From Streptomyces albofaciens JCM 4342 (lineage in GTDB: Bacteria > Actinomycetota > Actinomycetes > Streptomycetales > Streptomycetaceae), in NCBI RefSeq assembly GCF_008634025.1, contig NZ_PDCM01000002.1:4319501-4383500 (forward strand): a DNA stretch of 64,000 nt, read 5' to 3'. Both the position numbers and the translations under genes were made by a program. Shown here in pieces: positions 30,406 to 40,431 of this stretch (within the stretch, counting starts at the first letter, position 1; the number at the start of each line of letters is the position of its first letter). The notes beneath the pieces are model-generated. The model did no database searches, was not told the DNA's origin, and saw only the letters and a program-made list of their open reading frames with translations.

Positions 30406-30569
30406 CAAATTGCTTAAGGCCCTCGCCCGCGGTACATGTGTGGCATCCTCAGATGGCCCAGGCCACCCACGAAATTTCGGGGGTGCCTGGCGCGGAGCAG
30501 TAACAGGAATGGCCCATTAGCCGAGCCAGCGTCCGTGGCACGACCCACGGTTCGCGCCAGTTGATGAGG

Positions 30570-30599
30570 CTCGGGAGGGCGCCGGAGCACCCTCCCGAG
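30570..30599. terminator. 10-bp inverted repeat
   Basis: CTCGGGAGGG/CCCTCCCGAG with a 10-base loop, in the gap between the IS630 and the small membrane gene. Typical terminator shape in both directions. Confidence 0.55.
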
Positions 30600-30628
30600 G
30601 CGGAACGCTGACCGGCTCGCTGAGCTGC

Positions 30629-30663
30629 TGGCGCCCCCGATGGCCTATACATCGGGGACGCCA
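30629..30663 (-). terminator. terminator of the small membrane gene
   Basis: TGGCGcCCCCGATG/CATCGGGGaCGCCA arms (one mismatch) start two bases after the stop codon of 30665-30847. Confidence 0.65.
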
Positions 30664-30664
30664 G

Positions 30665-30847
30665 CTACAGCACGGCGTCGACGAGCTTGGCCGTCATGGC
30701 GGAGATGATTGCCCCGATGACGAGTAGTGCCAGTTCACGTCGGCCCAGCCTGTTGACCAGGGCTAGTGCACGTCGGCCCAGCCGGCTGGCCAGGGCCAGT
30801 GCACGTCGCACCAGCCGGTTGATCAGGTTCCCTAAGCGGTGACGCAT
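30665..30847 (-). CDS. small repetitive membrane protein
   Basis: 60 aa from ATG 30847 (GGAGGTGGGC upstream). Three near-identical amphipathic, Arg-rich units (RLVRRALALAS, RLGRRALALVN, RLGRRELALLV) precede one membrane helix (LALLVIGAIISAMTAKLVDA). The unit is encoded by about 33-bp tandem DNA repeats at about 30736-30830. Located among late genes between tail fibres and lysis genes, it could be an accessory holin or a membrane-active peptide. No family recognised. Confidence 0.55.
   Translation of the reverse strand: MRHRLGNLINRLVRRALALASRLGRRALALVNRLGRRELALLVIGAIISAMTAKLVDAVL
30736..30830 (-). repeat. 33-bp tandem repeat, about 2.8 copies
   Basis: CACGTCGGCCCAGCC (plus strand) recurs at 33-base spacing, with small changes in the third copy. 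Entirely within the small membrane gene, one repeat per Arg-rich unit. Confidence 0.6.
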
Positions 30848-30978
30848 GCCCACCTCCGATATTCGTCCCGGACCCGGTGTCCGGGTACGCGAGTGAACGG
30901 AGGCAGCGCGTGCTGTCACACGGTGGCGAGCCTACGGCGAACAACCCCTAGCCGAGCAGGGAATCAGGAAATCACTCC

Positions 30979-32460
30979 TCAGTTGGCGCGGCAGGTCACG
31001 CTGTCGAAGCCGATCCAGGTGGCCCGGTTGCCGATGACCGGGTAGAGCCTCATGGCGCCGTCCGGATTGACGTCCATGCGGATGATGGTGCCGTTGGCAG
31101 TGGAGGCGACGATGAGGCGCTTGGTCGTCTTAGGCCGGTAGCCGTCTGGGAGCGTGCCGATCTGCTGCCCGCTGCGCACGGTGGAGTCGGCCAGGTTGAC
31201 GTAGCCGGTCATCTCGATGGTCCCGGTGGCCGTCACCCGCACCTCGGGCGCTTCGGAACCCGGCGTGATGCCGGGTGCGAGGTCGATGAGGCGCCAGTCG
31301 GTGGCCGGCCGGGTGACCCAGCCCTCCACGGCTATCCCGTTCGGATCCATCGTGACGGTAGTGTCTCCGCTGGTTGACGCCGTGCGGACGGTGAGCTGGG
31401 CGCCGCTGGACTCGATGAAGGTGCGCGCAGGCAGGCCGTTGTCGTTGCCGGGGGCCTCTGGGCCATCTTGGACTTCAATTCGGAGTAGCGCCCTATCGGT
31501 AGGGCCGATGCTACCCGCGCCATAGACGGTGGCCTTGCCCTGTTTACGGTCCAGGCTCGTCGAGGTGGTCAGCGTGAAAGCACCGTCGCGCTCGTTGAGT
31601 TGCGGGGAGCGCAACTGCAAGGCGGAGGTGTCGGGGAGGTTCCACCAGTCGGTTTGCACTGCCGGGGCAGTGAGTTCCACGGTCGGGAAGGCCGTGCCGT
31701 CCGCTTTGGTGCTGGCCCGCAGAGTGCCGGGGGCCTTTTCGAGGTCGGAAGCGGAGTGCAGCAGCACGGAGGGGATCTGTTCCAGCGGTGCGGGCGGGGT
31801 GGGGGTGACGACGATGCGGTTGCCGCTGGCGCCGGTACGGACGGTGCTGCCGGTGACCAGGGCTCCGTCGATCTTTCCGCCGACGATGTGCTTGCTGGTG
31901 ATGGCGTCGGCCGCGAGGGTTTCCGCAGTGACCGCGCCCGCCTGGATGTCGGCAGCCGCGGCCTTCCGCGGCGTGCCCTCGATAGCCACCGAGGCGGGAC
32001 CGGCGACCCCTGCCAAGGTGCGTGCCCGCAGCTTGACCCACCAGGCGGTGTAGGGCAGGGGCACGGTGACGCTGCCACCCTGGGCGGTTTCGATGGTGTC
32101 GCGCAGCGTGCCCTGTGACGGCTCGAACCCGGCGTCCGGACCGACGTGCACTTCGACGCGGGCGAAGTCCAGGGGCGCAGCCGCCCCGTCGGCGAAGGCG
32201 CCGTCCCAGGTGACGCTCAGTGCGGCCAGCGCCGGGGCAACGGTCGGCGGCGCCGGGACCGGAGGCGGGGGGCCGTTGACGACGGTGACGCCGCTGGTGC
32301 CGTCGGGCTGCTGGCCGACCAGCGCACGCAACGAGCCGTGCTCGTCATAAACCTGGACGGCGCCGCCTTCGATCGAGGCGTTGGTCAGGCGCGGGGAGCG
32401 GATGACGGCGCGCAGCATCCGTTCTATCTGGGTGATGCGGGTGCCGAGATCGGCAGGCAC
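30979..32460 (-). CDS. minor tail / receptor-binding tail protein
   Basis: 493 aa from GTG 32460 (AGGAG upstream). The N-terminus (LGTRITQIERMLRAVIRSPR, then LTNASIEGGAVQVYDEHGSL) is typical of tail-fibre proteins following baseplate genes in actinophages. It is followed by a fibronectin-like segment (about 75-160), a short helical IQAGAVTAETLAADAITSKH region, and a long beta-rich C-terminus. Its position as the last large tail gene suggests host-receptor contact. An IS630 and the lysis genes follow. Confidence 0.75.
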   Translation of the reverse strand: MPADLGTRITQIERMLRAVIRSPRLTNASIEGGAVQVYDEHGSLRALVGQQPDGTSGVTVVNGPPPPVPAPPTVAPALAALSVTWDGAFADGAAAPLDFARVEVHVGPDAGFEPSQGTLRDTIETAQGGSVTVPLPYTAWWVKLRARTLAGVAGPASVAIEGTPRKAAAADIQAGAVTAETLAADAITSKHIVGGKIDGALVTGSTVRTGASGNRIVVTPTPPAPLEQIPSVLLHSASDLEKAPGTLRASTKADGTAFPTVELTAPAVQTDWWNLPDTSALQLRSPQLNERDGAFTLTTSTSLDRKQGKATVYGAGSIGPTDRALLRIEVQDGPEAPGNDNGLPARTFIESSGAQLTVRTASTSGDTTVTMDPNGIAVEGWVTRPATDWRLIDLAPGITPGSEAPEVRVTATGTIEMTGYVNLADSTVRSGQQIGTLPDGYRPKTTKRLIVASTANGTIIRMDVNPDGAMRLYPVIGNRATWIGFDSVTCRAN

Positions 32461-32484
32461 AGCAAGTTCTCCTTGTACCGGGGT

Positions 32485-33576
32485 TCAGGCGGCGGTGGCG
32501 TAGTGGAAGGTGTCGGCGCGGCGCAGGTCGAGGGTCGCGGTCTCGCCGTCGCTGGTGTCGGGGTGCAGGGTCCAGCCGGTGATGCGGCACCAGCCCGACC
32601 AGTTGCCCCACTGGTCTCGGATGGTGACCTGCACGTCGTCCCCGACCTGCCAGGCCCCGAACGGTGCGGCGGGGTGGTTGCGGACGGTGATCTGTTCGAC
32701 CTCGCCCATCTGCTGGCGCCAGGCGCGCTCGGTCTTCGCGCGCTGAGCAAGGACGTCGCTGCCGCGTACGTCGGGCAGTTCCAGGACGTGTTCGAGGCGC
32801 AGGCGGCCGTTGCGGACGGCGTCGATGGCGCGCTGCTGGGCGCGGCCTTCGCCGCTGCCGGTGGCGATGACGACCTGGGCGTACTCGTCGGCGCTGTAGG
32901 TGACGGGCGTGCGGTCGATGATGTTCAGGCCGCTGGCGAACATCAGGTCGCGTCGGCGGGCGCCGAGGCGGGGGTAGCCGAGCCGGATCCGGCGCACCGG
33001 CCGGCCATCGGTGCCCCACCACGTGGTGCACGCGTAGTCAGGGGAGTCCGGTGCTTTCACCAGGTCATCGATCTGGTCGCCGAGTACTGGGGTCTCCCAC
33101 CAGCGCGAATGCCACGGCTCGGCGGGTGTGCCCACAGTTCCCTTCGACTCGGTCGGATCAACGGTGATGCCGAGGTCCCCGTCGGGAACGGACTGGGCGT
33201 AGGTGACGATGTCGCGGATGATGCGGCACGGGTCACCGTGTACGTAGGGGCCTCGGCCGCCGAGCTCCCCGTCGAGGTCGAGGCGGCGCTGGAGGTACGA
33301 GGTCCATCCGGCGGCTTCGATCTTCAGCTCGTTGCCCTCGGGAACGGCTTGCCACACGAGCCCGCCCCAGCGCAAAAACCCGTCGCTCTCGGCGTAGATC
33401 ACGACGGTGCCCGGGTCGGCGAGCTCGGGAACCAGCGTGGCCAGGTGCGGTTTCAGGGCGCCCCGCAGGTGACCGGGCCCGTTGAGTTCTTCACCGAACT
33501 CGACGTCGGTCAACGGGAGGTGCTGAGTGAGCCACTGGCCGGTCAGGGCGTGCTGGGTCAGGTAGCGGTAACTCAC
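32485..33576 (-). CDS. minor tail protein (tail-tip)
   Basis: 363 aa from GTG 33576, overlapping the stop of the upstream tail gene. It shows the pattern of siphovirus tail-tip hub proteins: MSYRYLTQHALTGQWL, ELNGPGHLRGAL, then WGGLVWQAVPEGNELKIEAA and WTSYLQRRL. The C-terminal half is beta-rich with GDDVQVTIRDQWGNWSGWCR. Likely the hub joining the distal tail protein to fibres. Confidence 0.75.
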   Translation of the reverse strand: MSYRYLTQHALTGQWLTQHLPLTDVEFGEELNGPGHLRGALKPHLATLVPELADPGTVVIYAESDGFLRWGGLVWQAVPEGNELKIEAAGWTSYLQRRLDLDGELGGRGPYVHGDPCRIIRDIVTYAQSVPDGDLGITVDPTESKGTVGTPAEPWHSRWWETPVLGDQIDDLVKAPDSPDYACTTWWGTDGRPVRRIRLGYPRLGARRRDLMFASGLNIIDRTPVTYSADEYAQVVIATGSGEGRAQQRAIDAVRNGRLRLEHVLELPDVRGSDVLAQRAKTERAWRQQMGEVEQITVRNHPAAPFGAWQVGDDVQVTIRDQWGNWSGWCRITGWTLHPDTSDGETATLDLRRADTFHYATAA

Positions 33577-34505
33577 ACCGGACCCTCGGTGAACTCCACG
33601 TCACAGACGATGGACGTGCCCTCGTCGACCGAGAGGTCACCCTTCACACTCTTGGCCATCCGTGCTTCGAGATAGAGCTGTTGGGTGGTGCCGCGGTATT
33701 CGGCCGGAACGGTCAGGGTGTCGGCAATGACAGCGGTCGTGCGGCGCACGCCCGTGCCCTGGTCGTCGTCGACAACGGTGCCCTCACCGGGCTGATCACC
33801 GAGGACCAGGCGTACGACGCCGTAGACGTTGTCGAAGTCCAGGCGCAGCCCGGCGAGCGTCAGCACGATGATTGCCTTGGTCGCCCACAGCGGGATGTCG
33901 ATCTTCCACTGGGCTTCGGGCGGCCAGGTGTGCCACTCGTCGTCGTCCTGCCACGCCTTGGTCATGGTGTGCGGGTAGGCGGTGCGCAGCGACCGTTCGC
34001 GCCGAGGGTTGGCGACGTTGCGCAGGTCCCGGATCATGCCAGCGGTGATGGTGCCGGTGGAGGCGGGTATGTCGAGGCGGGCGAGCGCGATGCCGGTCAC
34101 CCCGGGCGGCGGGGCCGTGGCGGTGGGGGAGACGTTGGGGATCACGTCGAAGGTGTTGATGGCGTCCTTCGCCGGGTCGAGTCCGCCCTCGTACTCGGGG
34201 TCGGTGATGCGCAGCACGATCAGGTCCGAGCGCGGCGTGGCACCAGTCGGCGCGACGGGAAGCGTGGCGGTGCCGATGTTGTAGGCGGTGTAGGAGCCCT
34301 GCCAGGCGTTGGCCTGCCCGCGGATGACAGCCGATCCGTCGGCGATCTGCACGCCGGCGCCGGGCACCGGCAGCGGGGTGACCTTCAGATCGGCGGCTTC
34401 GGTGATGCCTTCCCCGCCCCGGGACAGGTCGCGGATCATCATGCGGAAGGTCTGGGCGGAGTGCGTGGCGCCGTCGACGAGCAGCGGGGCCTGGGCGAGC
34501 GTCAT
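33573..34505 (-). CDS. minor tail protein
   Basis: 310 aa from GTG/ATG 34505. Starts MTLAQAPLLVDGATHSAQTF, followed by RMMIRDLSRGGEGITEAADL and repeated beta strands (DLIVLRITDPEYEGGLDP, ITAGMIRDLRNVANPRRE). Such proteins occur between the distal tail gene and the tip hub in Streptomyces siphophages. The order of this gene relative to its neighbours varies in the family. No enzymatic domain seen. Confidence 0.7.
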   Translation of the reverse strand: MTLAQAPLLVDGATHSAQTFRMMIRDLSRGGEGITEAADLKVTPLPVPGAGVQIADGSAVIRGQANAWQGSYTAYNIGTATLPVAPTGATPRSDLIVLRITDPEYEGGLDPAKDAINTFDVIPNVSPTATAPPPGVTGIALARLDIPASTGTITAGMIRDLRNVANPRRERSLRTAYPHTMTKAWQDDDEWHTWPPEAQWKIDIPLWATKAIIVLTLAGLRLDFDNVYGVVRLVLGDQPGEGTVVDDDQGTGVRRTTAVIADTLTVPAEYRGTTQQLYLEARMAKSVKGDLSVDEGTSIVCDVEFTEGPV

Positions 34506-34524
34506 CGGTCGTACGTGTCCTTGT

Positions 34525-35415
34525 TCAGAGGGCTATGAAGGAGTCGCGCCAGGCGACGATCAGGCGGGCGGTGGCGGTCGGATCGGATGCGGTCCAGCGA
34601 ATTTCGGAGCGGCCGGGCGGCAGACTGAAGGTGTCCAGCCGGTCAGGGACAGCGACGGTGCCGCCGTCGTCACGGGCGGCCATGGCCTGTCCGGGGCGGG
34701 TGTCCACCCGCACCCACTGGCTGGCGCCGAGCACAACCGGCAGCCGCAGCGTCCGGCCGGTCTCGACATGGGTGATGGCGGGGTTGGCGCACGGCCCATA
34801 TACGGTCAGCGCCGGGTGTGATTCCAGGTCGCCGTTGTTGGTGACCCAGCCGGGCCGGTGCTGCCCGGACACGGCACCGCTGGTGACCTTGATGGGGGCT
34901 TGCACAGGGGCGGTGAAGCCGCCACCGGACAGCCAGCCGAGCCGCAGCGCGGTCTGCTGTTCGGTGTCGGCGTAGTAGCGCGGGTCGGTAGCCACGAACT
35001 CCACGTCGAGCGGAACCCAGCCGTGGGCCGCGTCCGCCCAGGCCGGGTCGAGCTTGGTCAGCCGTCCGAACAAGACGCGGACCGGGGAGCCGGGCCACTT
35101 GATGCGCAGCGGCATCACTGCCCCGCCCACTGTGCGCAGCCGCGGATCGTCGGCCGCCCGTTGGAGGTCGGCGATGATCTGCCGTGCGGCGGCCGGATCA
35201 CCGGGTGTCTTGACCGCGCAGTCGATGCGGACCGTGCGCGGTTCGTAGAAGTCCGGGGACGGCCAGGCGCCGTCGGCGCCGGGCCGGGGAACCGGTTCGC
35301 CGCGCACTGCGGGACGGCCGAGCCCTTCGATCTCCGCGACGGGCACGCACGTGCCGTGGCCGATCACGACGCCGCCGAACTCCAACTGCCAATCCTTAAG
35401 CTCCGGGGTGCTCAT
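34525..35415 (-). CDS. distal tail protein (Dit-like, siphovirus tail component)
   Basis: 296 aa from an ATG/GTG at 35415 that overlaps the tape-measure stop by four bases. N-terminal LKDWQLEFGGVVIGHGTCVP leads to RPGADGAWPSPDFYEPRTVR and IDCAVKTPGD. This is the siphovirus Dit fold, as is the later WVPLDVEFVATDPRYYADTE strand. The C-terminal beta domain (LPPGRSEIRWTASDPTATAR) is typical of Gram-positive phage Dit proteins. It forms the ring at the tail end. Confidence 0.8.
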   Translation of the reverse strand: MSTPELKDWQLEFGGVVIGHGTCVPVAEIEGLGRPAVRGEPVPRPGADGAWPSPDFYEPRTVRIDCAVKTPGDPAAARQIIADLQRAADDPRLRTVGGAVMPLRIKWPGSPVRVLFGRLTKLDPAWADAAHGWVPLDVEFVATDPRYYADTEQQTALRLGWLSGGGFTAPVQAPIKVTSGAVSGQHRPGWVTNNGDLESHPALTVYGPCANPAITHVETGRTLRLPVVLGASQWVRVDTRPGQAMAARDDGGTVAVPDRLDTFSLPPGRSEIRWTASDPTATARLIVAWRDSFIAL

Positions 35416-38400
35416 CGCAGGGCACCTCCGCGCTTGGCCCGGCGCACCTGGTACGCGACCACGGTGGCGATGTCGTTCGCCGACGCCGGGCTCTGGCGCA
35501 CGTGGATGGTCTGGCTGCCGATCGCCGGGGCCTGGTGCACGATCACCACCCGGGCGCGGCCGGCGGCGGCATCGACCAGGCGACGCGGCGCCAGGTCGTA
35601 GCCGAACCGGTCAGCGGTGCGTGCCAGGACGGCGGTAGCCCGGCCGCGTTTGGCTGCCGCATGCGGGATGTAGGACTCGCCGCCGGTGGACCGTTCCGCG
35701 AACTTGATCAGGCCGTTCGGCGACGGCGAGGAGTAGATGCCCGGCGCCCACATGCCGCCGTCCGCATAGGCCCGTCCGGCGTTCGCCTTCACCAGGTCGG
35801 ACAGGAAGCGGTCCGCCTTGCCGGTGCCGCGGATCTGGTTCGTGGAGAGGTTGGCGACCTCGATGAGCCGGTCCTCCTCCAGCCCAGCCAGCTCGGCGAC
35901 CGCGTGAAGGCCGCGGCCCTTCGCCAGGGAGCTGATGATCTTCACCAGGTCGGTGAGCTGGTCACCGTCGAGCACCCTGGAGGCGTCCTTGGCGGCCTGG
36001 TTGGCCTGCCGGGCCTTGGTGTTGTCCTTGACGGCCTGCGCGGCGAGGGCTTCGGCGTTGGCGTCGCCCTGCAGCGCCAGGCGCGTTGCCAGGTCGCCGT
36101 AGCCGCTGCCCGCCAGGCGGGCCAGGTTGTTCTGGAAGGCGGTGGCGTCCTTGACCGCGCCTGCGAGCTGGCCGGTGTAGTCGGCCAGCGACGACCGTGC
36201 CGCCCCAGCCAGTGACCGCAACTGGGCGGCCATGTCGTTGATGTACCGGTCGGAACCGCGGGCCATCTTCCGTGTCAGGGCGATGCCGTCTTCGCCCATG
36301 TCCTCCAGCGCCTTGGCCACCTCCGACCCGGCGCGCCGCGCCACCGTCGCCAGGTCACTGCGCCACGCCTGCGCGGTGCGTACGGAGGAGTGCAGGTTGC
36401 GCTCGAACAGGCCGAGATCGAAGTGCTCGTCGCCGTGCTTGTCCTTGCGCTGCGACTTCGAGACCACATCGGAGACGGTCAGGCCGGTGCTGCCCACCGG
36501 CTGATACGACCAGTCCGACAGCCCGCCGGCCGCGTTGTAGGTGACGGTGCCGCCGAAGCGGTTCGCCACCTGCTCCAAGATCGCCTTCGACCGGGCCCGC
36601 TTGGCGGACGCAAAAGGGATGTACGCCTCGCCCTGCGTCTCGTCCTCCGCCCATACGCGCCATTCGCCGCCCTTGGCGATCTGCGCGACGTGGTTCTCAC
36701 GCGTGCCGCCGTCGGCGTAGGTGACGATGCCGCCATTGGCCTGCACCATCAGCGGCACACCGTTGACCTGCGGGCCGATGTAGCGGGTCTGGACGTAGTT
36801 GGTGATGGTGCGCCCGGTGAGCGCGTTGATCGCCTGCTGGATCGCGGACACGCTGGAGGTGGCCGGGCCGGTGGGCACCGTGACCGTGACGGTCTTGCTG
36901 TCGGGCACGTCGGTGACCTTGAAACCGAGGGCTTCGAGCTGCGCACGTGCCTCTCCGGTCGGGGCCGCGACCGTGACCGTCTTGCCGCCCGGCACCCCCT
37001 CGACGGCCTGCCGGACCGCGTCCAGGCTCGTGATCGTCGCCTGCGTCGAGGAGGAGACGGCAACGTGCTTCGCGCCGGGCGTCGCGGCCAGCTTGCTGAT
37101 CAGCGCGTCCAGGCTGCCGCGCGCGGCATCGGTCGGCGCGGTCACCTGGACCGTGCGGTCCTTGAGGTCCTTGATCTGGAAGCCGAGGCTGGTCAGCTTC
37201 TCCCGGGCCTCGTTGTCCAGGCTGGAGACGGTGATCGTCTTCCGGTCCGGGGTGGCCTTCAGCGTCTGCTGCACGGCCAGGAGCTGCGCCATCACCGGCT
37301 CCATGCCGGCGGTCTGCAGCAGGATGGACACGTTCGCGGGCACCAGCCCCGCCGCGTCCGCGAGCTTCGCGGCCTGCTCGGCGCTCAGCCCGTAGCCTTC
37401 GGCGGTGGCGATCGCCGAAGCGCGGGCCTTGGCCATCTCCGCCTGCGCGGCCTTCAGCGACTCCGGCACGCTCTTGCCCTGCGACTGCGCGAACTCGTAC
37501 GCGGCCTGCGCCGCGTCGGCGGAGTTGGTGGACAGGCCCTGGAGGGTGTCGTAGAGCTTCTGGCCGTTGCGGGTGACCGTGGACAGCGAACCGTCCACAT
37601 TCAGCAGCGCATCGCGATACCCGTCCGCCTCATCCACGCCGCCCTTGAGCGAATCCTTCGCATCCGAGACGGCCTTGTTCAGCCGGGCCTGGGCGGCCGA
37701 GAGGTTCACCGACCCGCCGGCCAGAACGTTGAGGGCGTCGTGCAGGGCGCGGGCCCGGCTGTCGGCGTCCGAGGTGGTGTCGGACAGACGCCGCATCGCA
37801 TCGGAGAACTTCCCGAACGGGCCCAGCGCCGCGCTCGCCCCCGAACCGCTGCGCCCGGTCGCATCGGCCAGGTCCCGGGCGTCCTTGGCGGCCTGGTTCA
37901 TCTCGCCCTTGACCGAGCCGAGCGCCTTGGCCGCGTCGTAGGCGGCCTGCCCCTTCTCCGAGTACGTGCGAAACGCGCCGGCCGCCGTGTACTGCATGTC
38001 GCTGTTGGCGCTCGCGGTCAGCCGCAGGCTGCGCTCCAGCGCCTCCAGCCCGCCGTTCTGCCCGAGGTAGGCGTCCGTGAGCTGCCGTACGCTCACCCCG
38101 GCGCCGCGCATCACATCGACCAGGCGGCTCTTGCCGTCGAACACCTTGGTGTCCATGACCGACTGCGCGGCCGTCGCCCGCACGGAATCGGTGATCGCCC
38201 CGTTCGACTCCCGCAGCGCCTGCGTCAGAGTACTGATGCGCGACTGGTGCTCGGCCGCCTCCTGCGCCGCCTGCTGCTGCCGGTCGGCCAGCATCGACAG
38301 CCCCACACCGGCCCCGGCGATCGCCACACCGAACGGCCCGCCCAGCGCCCCCATCAGGCCACGCGCCGCACCGCCGAGCCCAGCCCCAAGCGAGCGGGCC

Positions 38401-40361
38401 AGACCAGAGGCCGGGCCGTTGGCGGAACGGAACGCCGACGCCATCCGGCCCACGACCGGCACCCGGTTCTCCAGCACGGCGAACGCCGCACCCATGCGGC
38501 CGATCTCCCGGCCGTTCGCGGCGGCGAGCTGCTGCTGCTCACGCATCTGCGCCCCGGCCGACCGGAAGGCCCCGACCACCGGACCGGTCACGGTCCGGGC
38601 CAGGTTCTGCATCATCGGCGTGACCCGACGCGCCAGCAGCATCGCGGCGATCGCAGTCTGCACCGGGCCCGGCAGCGCCGCGAAGCCGTGCACCAGCGCG
38701 GCAATGACGCGTCCGATGGGCACCAGTACGCCGGACAGCACCCCGAAGCCGCGGCTGGCCAGGTTCGCGGCCGTGACGACCATGTCCAGCGCCGAGGCGC
38801 CGCCGCCCGCTTCGCTTGCCACGTCGCTGATGGCCTCGGCGACCGGGGAGGCGGCCTCGCCGATGTTGTGCAGCACTCGCAGGCCCGCACGGCCGACGTT
38901 GACCAGGATGTTCAGGCCGGCGGCGACAGTGTCGAGGGCCAGGTCCTTGATCGGCTTGCCGAGCCCGGAGAAAGACTCCGTCAGCTCATCGACCTCATCC
39001 GAGGCTGCCTTGGCCAGCCCGGGCCGGGCCAGGGTGTACAGGTCGTGCAGGTAGCCCAGGCCAGAGGCGATGTGCGGGGTGGCGGCGCCGAGCCCGGCCG
39101 TCAGCAGCCGGGTGACCTTCTCCAGCCCCGGAGCCGCCGCCGTGTAGAGGACCTGCCCGGTGTTGGACCACTGCGTCTTGAGCTGGCTGACCGCACCCGA
39201 CAGGCCCTTGGTCTGGGAGGCGGCGATCTCCCCGGCCGCGCCCGTGCGGGCGATGGCCGTGTGCATCTGGTCGAAGGACGCAGCGCCCTGGTGGGCCAGA
39301 GCTGCTGCACCGGCCAGCGCGGGCTTGCCCACCACCGCGGAGGCCGCGGCGAGGAAGTCCTTCTGGGACATACGGTGCTGGGCCTTCTCCAAGCCCTCGA
39401 TCACCGTGCGCAGGCCCTTGAAGTTGCCCTGCGAGTCCCACGCTTCGATGTTCAGCTCGGCCAGGCCCCGCTTCGCGGCCGCGGTGGGCTTGGCGAGGTT
39501 GGTCAGCATTCCGCGCAGGGACGTTCCTGCCTTGGAGCCGAGGATGCCCGAGCGGGCCAGCATCGCCACCGCCGCCGAGCAGTCCTCGATCGAGATGCCC
39601 AGCTGCGCGGCGACGGGGCCGGTGTAGGACATCGCGTAGTAGATGTCCTGCAACCCGCCCGAGGCGGCGTTCGCCGACGCGGCCAGAACGTCCGCGGCCC
39701 GCCCGGCGTTGTTCGATGACAGACCGAACTGGTCCATCACGTCACCCAGGTACCGGGCGGCGTCGGCCGCGGACAGGTTGTCGGCGGCGGCGAGCTGCAT
39801 CGCGGCGCGGGCGTTGGCCAGCGACGAGGTGGAGGTCTGACCGGCCTTGGCCAGCTCCAGCATCGCCTCCGCCGCCTTGGCCGCCGACGTCCCCGGCAGC
39901 GTCAGGTCCGCCCCGAGCTCGCGGGCCTTGGCCGCGGCCTGGACCATCTCGGTCCCGGAGGCGCCGGTGACCGCGCCCCACTTGTTGATGGACCGCTGGT
40001 ACTCGTTGCCCTCCTTGGCGATCTCCGCCAGCCCGGCGACGATGCCGCCGCCGACCACGAGACCGCGCAGGTGGTGCAGCTCCTGCCGGGCCGAGAGCAC
40101 GCCGTGCCGCAGGCGGCTCATCGACGCGTGCCCGTCCGCGCCGACCCGCCGCAGCCCGGCCCCGGCCTCGTGGGAGGAGCGGCCCACCGACCGCAGGCCG
40201 GCGGCAGCGGCCCGGCTGCCGCCGTCGATGCGGCCCAGACCGCTGCGCAGGGCGTCGGTATCGCGCCGCAGGTCCCGCATCGCGCGGGACGCCTGGCGCA
40301 CCTGCGAGAGCAGATGCGCCGCATCAGCGCGCATCTGCACGCTGAGCGTGTAGTTCGACAC
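35412..40361 (-). CDS. tape measure protein
   Basis: 1649 aa from GTG 40361. The N-terminal 110 residues are coiled coil. The TP901-type tape-measure core follows (about 130-300: ALAGAAALAHQGAASFDQMH at its end). Long Ala-rich helical regions with hydrophobic patches come next. Near residues 1050-1190 a degenerate beta repeat recurs (KTITVSSLD, RTVQVTAPT, KTVTVAAPT, KTVTVTVPT). The length would set a tail of roughly 250 nm by the 1.5 A-per-residue rule. Twice, YADGG precedes a SYIPHAAAKRGRATAVL-type motif. No lysozyme or peptidase domain seen. Confidence 0.92.
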   Translation of the reverse strand: MSNYTLSVQMRADAAHLLSQVRQASRAMRDLRRDTDALRSGLGRIDGGSRAAAAGLRSVGRSSHEAGAGLRRVGADGHASMSRLRHGVLSARQELHHLRGLVVGGGIVAGLAEIAKEGNEYQRSINKWGAVTGASGTEMVQAAAKARELGADLTLPGTSAAKAAEAMLELAKAGQTSTSSLANARAAMQLAAADNLSAADAARYLGDVMDQFGLSSNNAGRAADVLAASANAASGGLQDIYYAMSYTGPVAAQLGISIEDCSAAVAMLARSGILGSKAGTSLRGMLTNLAKPTAAAKRGLAELNIEAWDSQGNFKGLRTVIEGLEKAQHRMSQKDFLAAASAVVGKPALAGAAALAHQGAASFDQMHTAIARTGAAGEIAASQTKGLSGAVSQLKTQWSNTGQVLYTAAAPGLEKVTRLLTAGLGAATPHIASGLGYLHDLYTLARPGLAKAASDEVDELTESFSGLGKPIKDLALDTVAAGLNILVNVGRAGLRVLHNIGEAASPVAEAISDVASEAGGGASALDMVVTAANLASRGFGVLSGVLVPIGRVIAALVHGFAALPGPVQTAIAAMLLARRVTPMMQNLARTVTGPVVGAFRSAGAQMREQQQLAAANGREIGRMGAAFAVLENRVPVVGRMASAFRSANGPASGLARSLGAGLGGAARGLMGALGGPFGVAIAGAGVGLSMLADRQQQAAQEAAEHQSRISTLTQALRESNGAITDSVRATAAQSVMDTKVFDGKSRLVDVMRGAGVSVRQLTDAYLGQNGGLEALERSLRLTASANSDMQYTAAGAFRTYSEKGQAAYDAAKALGSVKGEMNQAAKDARDLADATGRSGSGASAALGPFGKFSDAMRRLSDTTSDADSRARALHDALNVLAGGSVNLSAAQARLNKAVSDAKDSLKGGVDEADGYRDALLNVDGSLSTVTRNGQKLYDTLQGLSTNSADAAQAAYEFAQSQGKSVPESLKAAQAEMAKARASAIATAEGYGLSAEQAAKLADAAGLVPANVSILLQTAGMEPVMAQLLAVQQTLKATPDRKTITVSSLDNEAREKLTSLGFQIKDLKDRTVQVTAPTDAARGSLDALISKLAATPGAKHVAVSSSTQATITSLDAVRQAVEGVPGGKTVTVAAPTGEARAQLEALGFKVTDVPDSKTVTVTVPTGPATSSVSAIQQAINALTGRTITNYVQTRYIGPQVNGVPLMVQANGGIVTYADGGTRENHVAQIAKGGEWRVWAEDETQGEAYIPFASAKRARSKAILEQVANRFGGTVTYNAAGGLSDWSYQPVGSTGLTVSDVVSKSQRKDKHGDEHFDLGLFERNLHSSVRTAQAWRSDLATVARRAGSEVAKALEDMGEDGIALTRKMARGSDRYINDMAAQLRSLAGAARSSLADYTGQLAGAVKDATAFQNNLARLAGSGYGDLATRLALQGDANAEALAAQAVKDNTKARQANQAAKDASRVLDGDQLTDLVKIISSLAKGRGLHAVAELAGLEEDRLIEVANLSTNQIRGTGKADRFLSDLVKANAGRAYADGGMWAPGIYSSPSPNGLIKFAERSTGGESYIPHAAAKRGRATAVLARTADRFGYDLAPRRLVDAAAGRARVVIVHQAPAIGSQTIHVRQSPASANDIATVVAYQVRRAKRGGALR

Positions 40362-40431
40362 CGGGCGGCGCCCTAACTCCCCGCGCCCTGCCCTTCACCC
40401 TTGGCGGCGCCCCAACGCCCCCAAGGGGTAA

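Noticed and set aside
36390..39719. A 1109-codon plus-strand open frame
   Set aside because: Antisense to the tape measure gene; a by-product of high GC codon use, Arg/Gly/His-rich with no family pattern.
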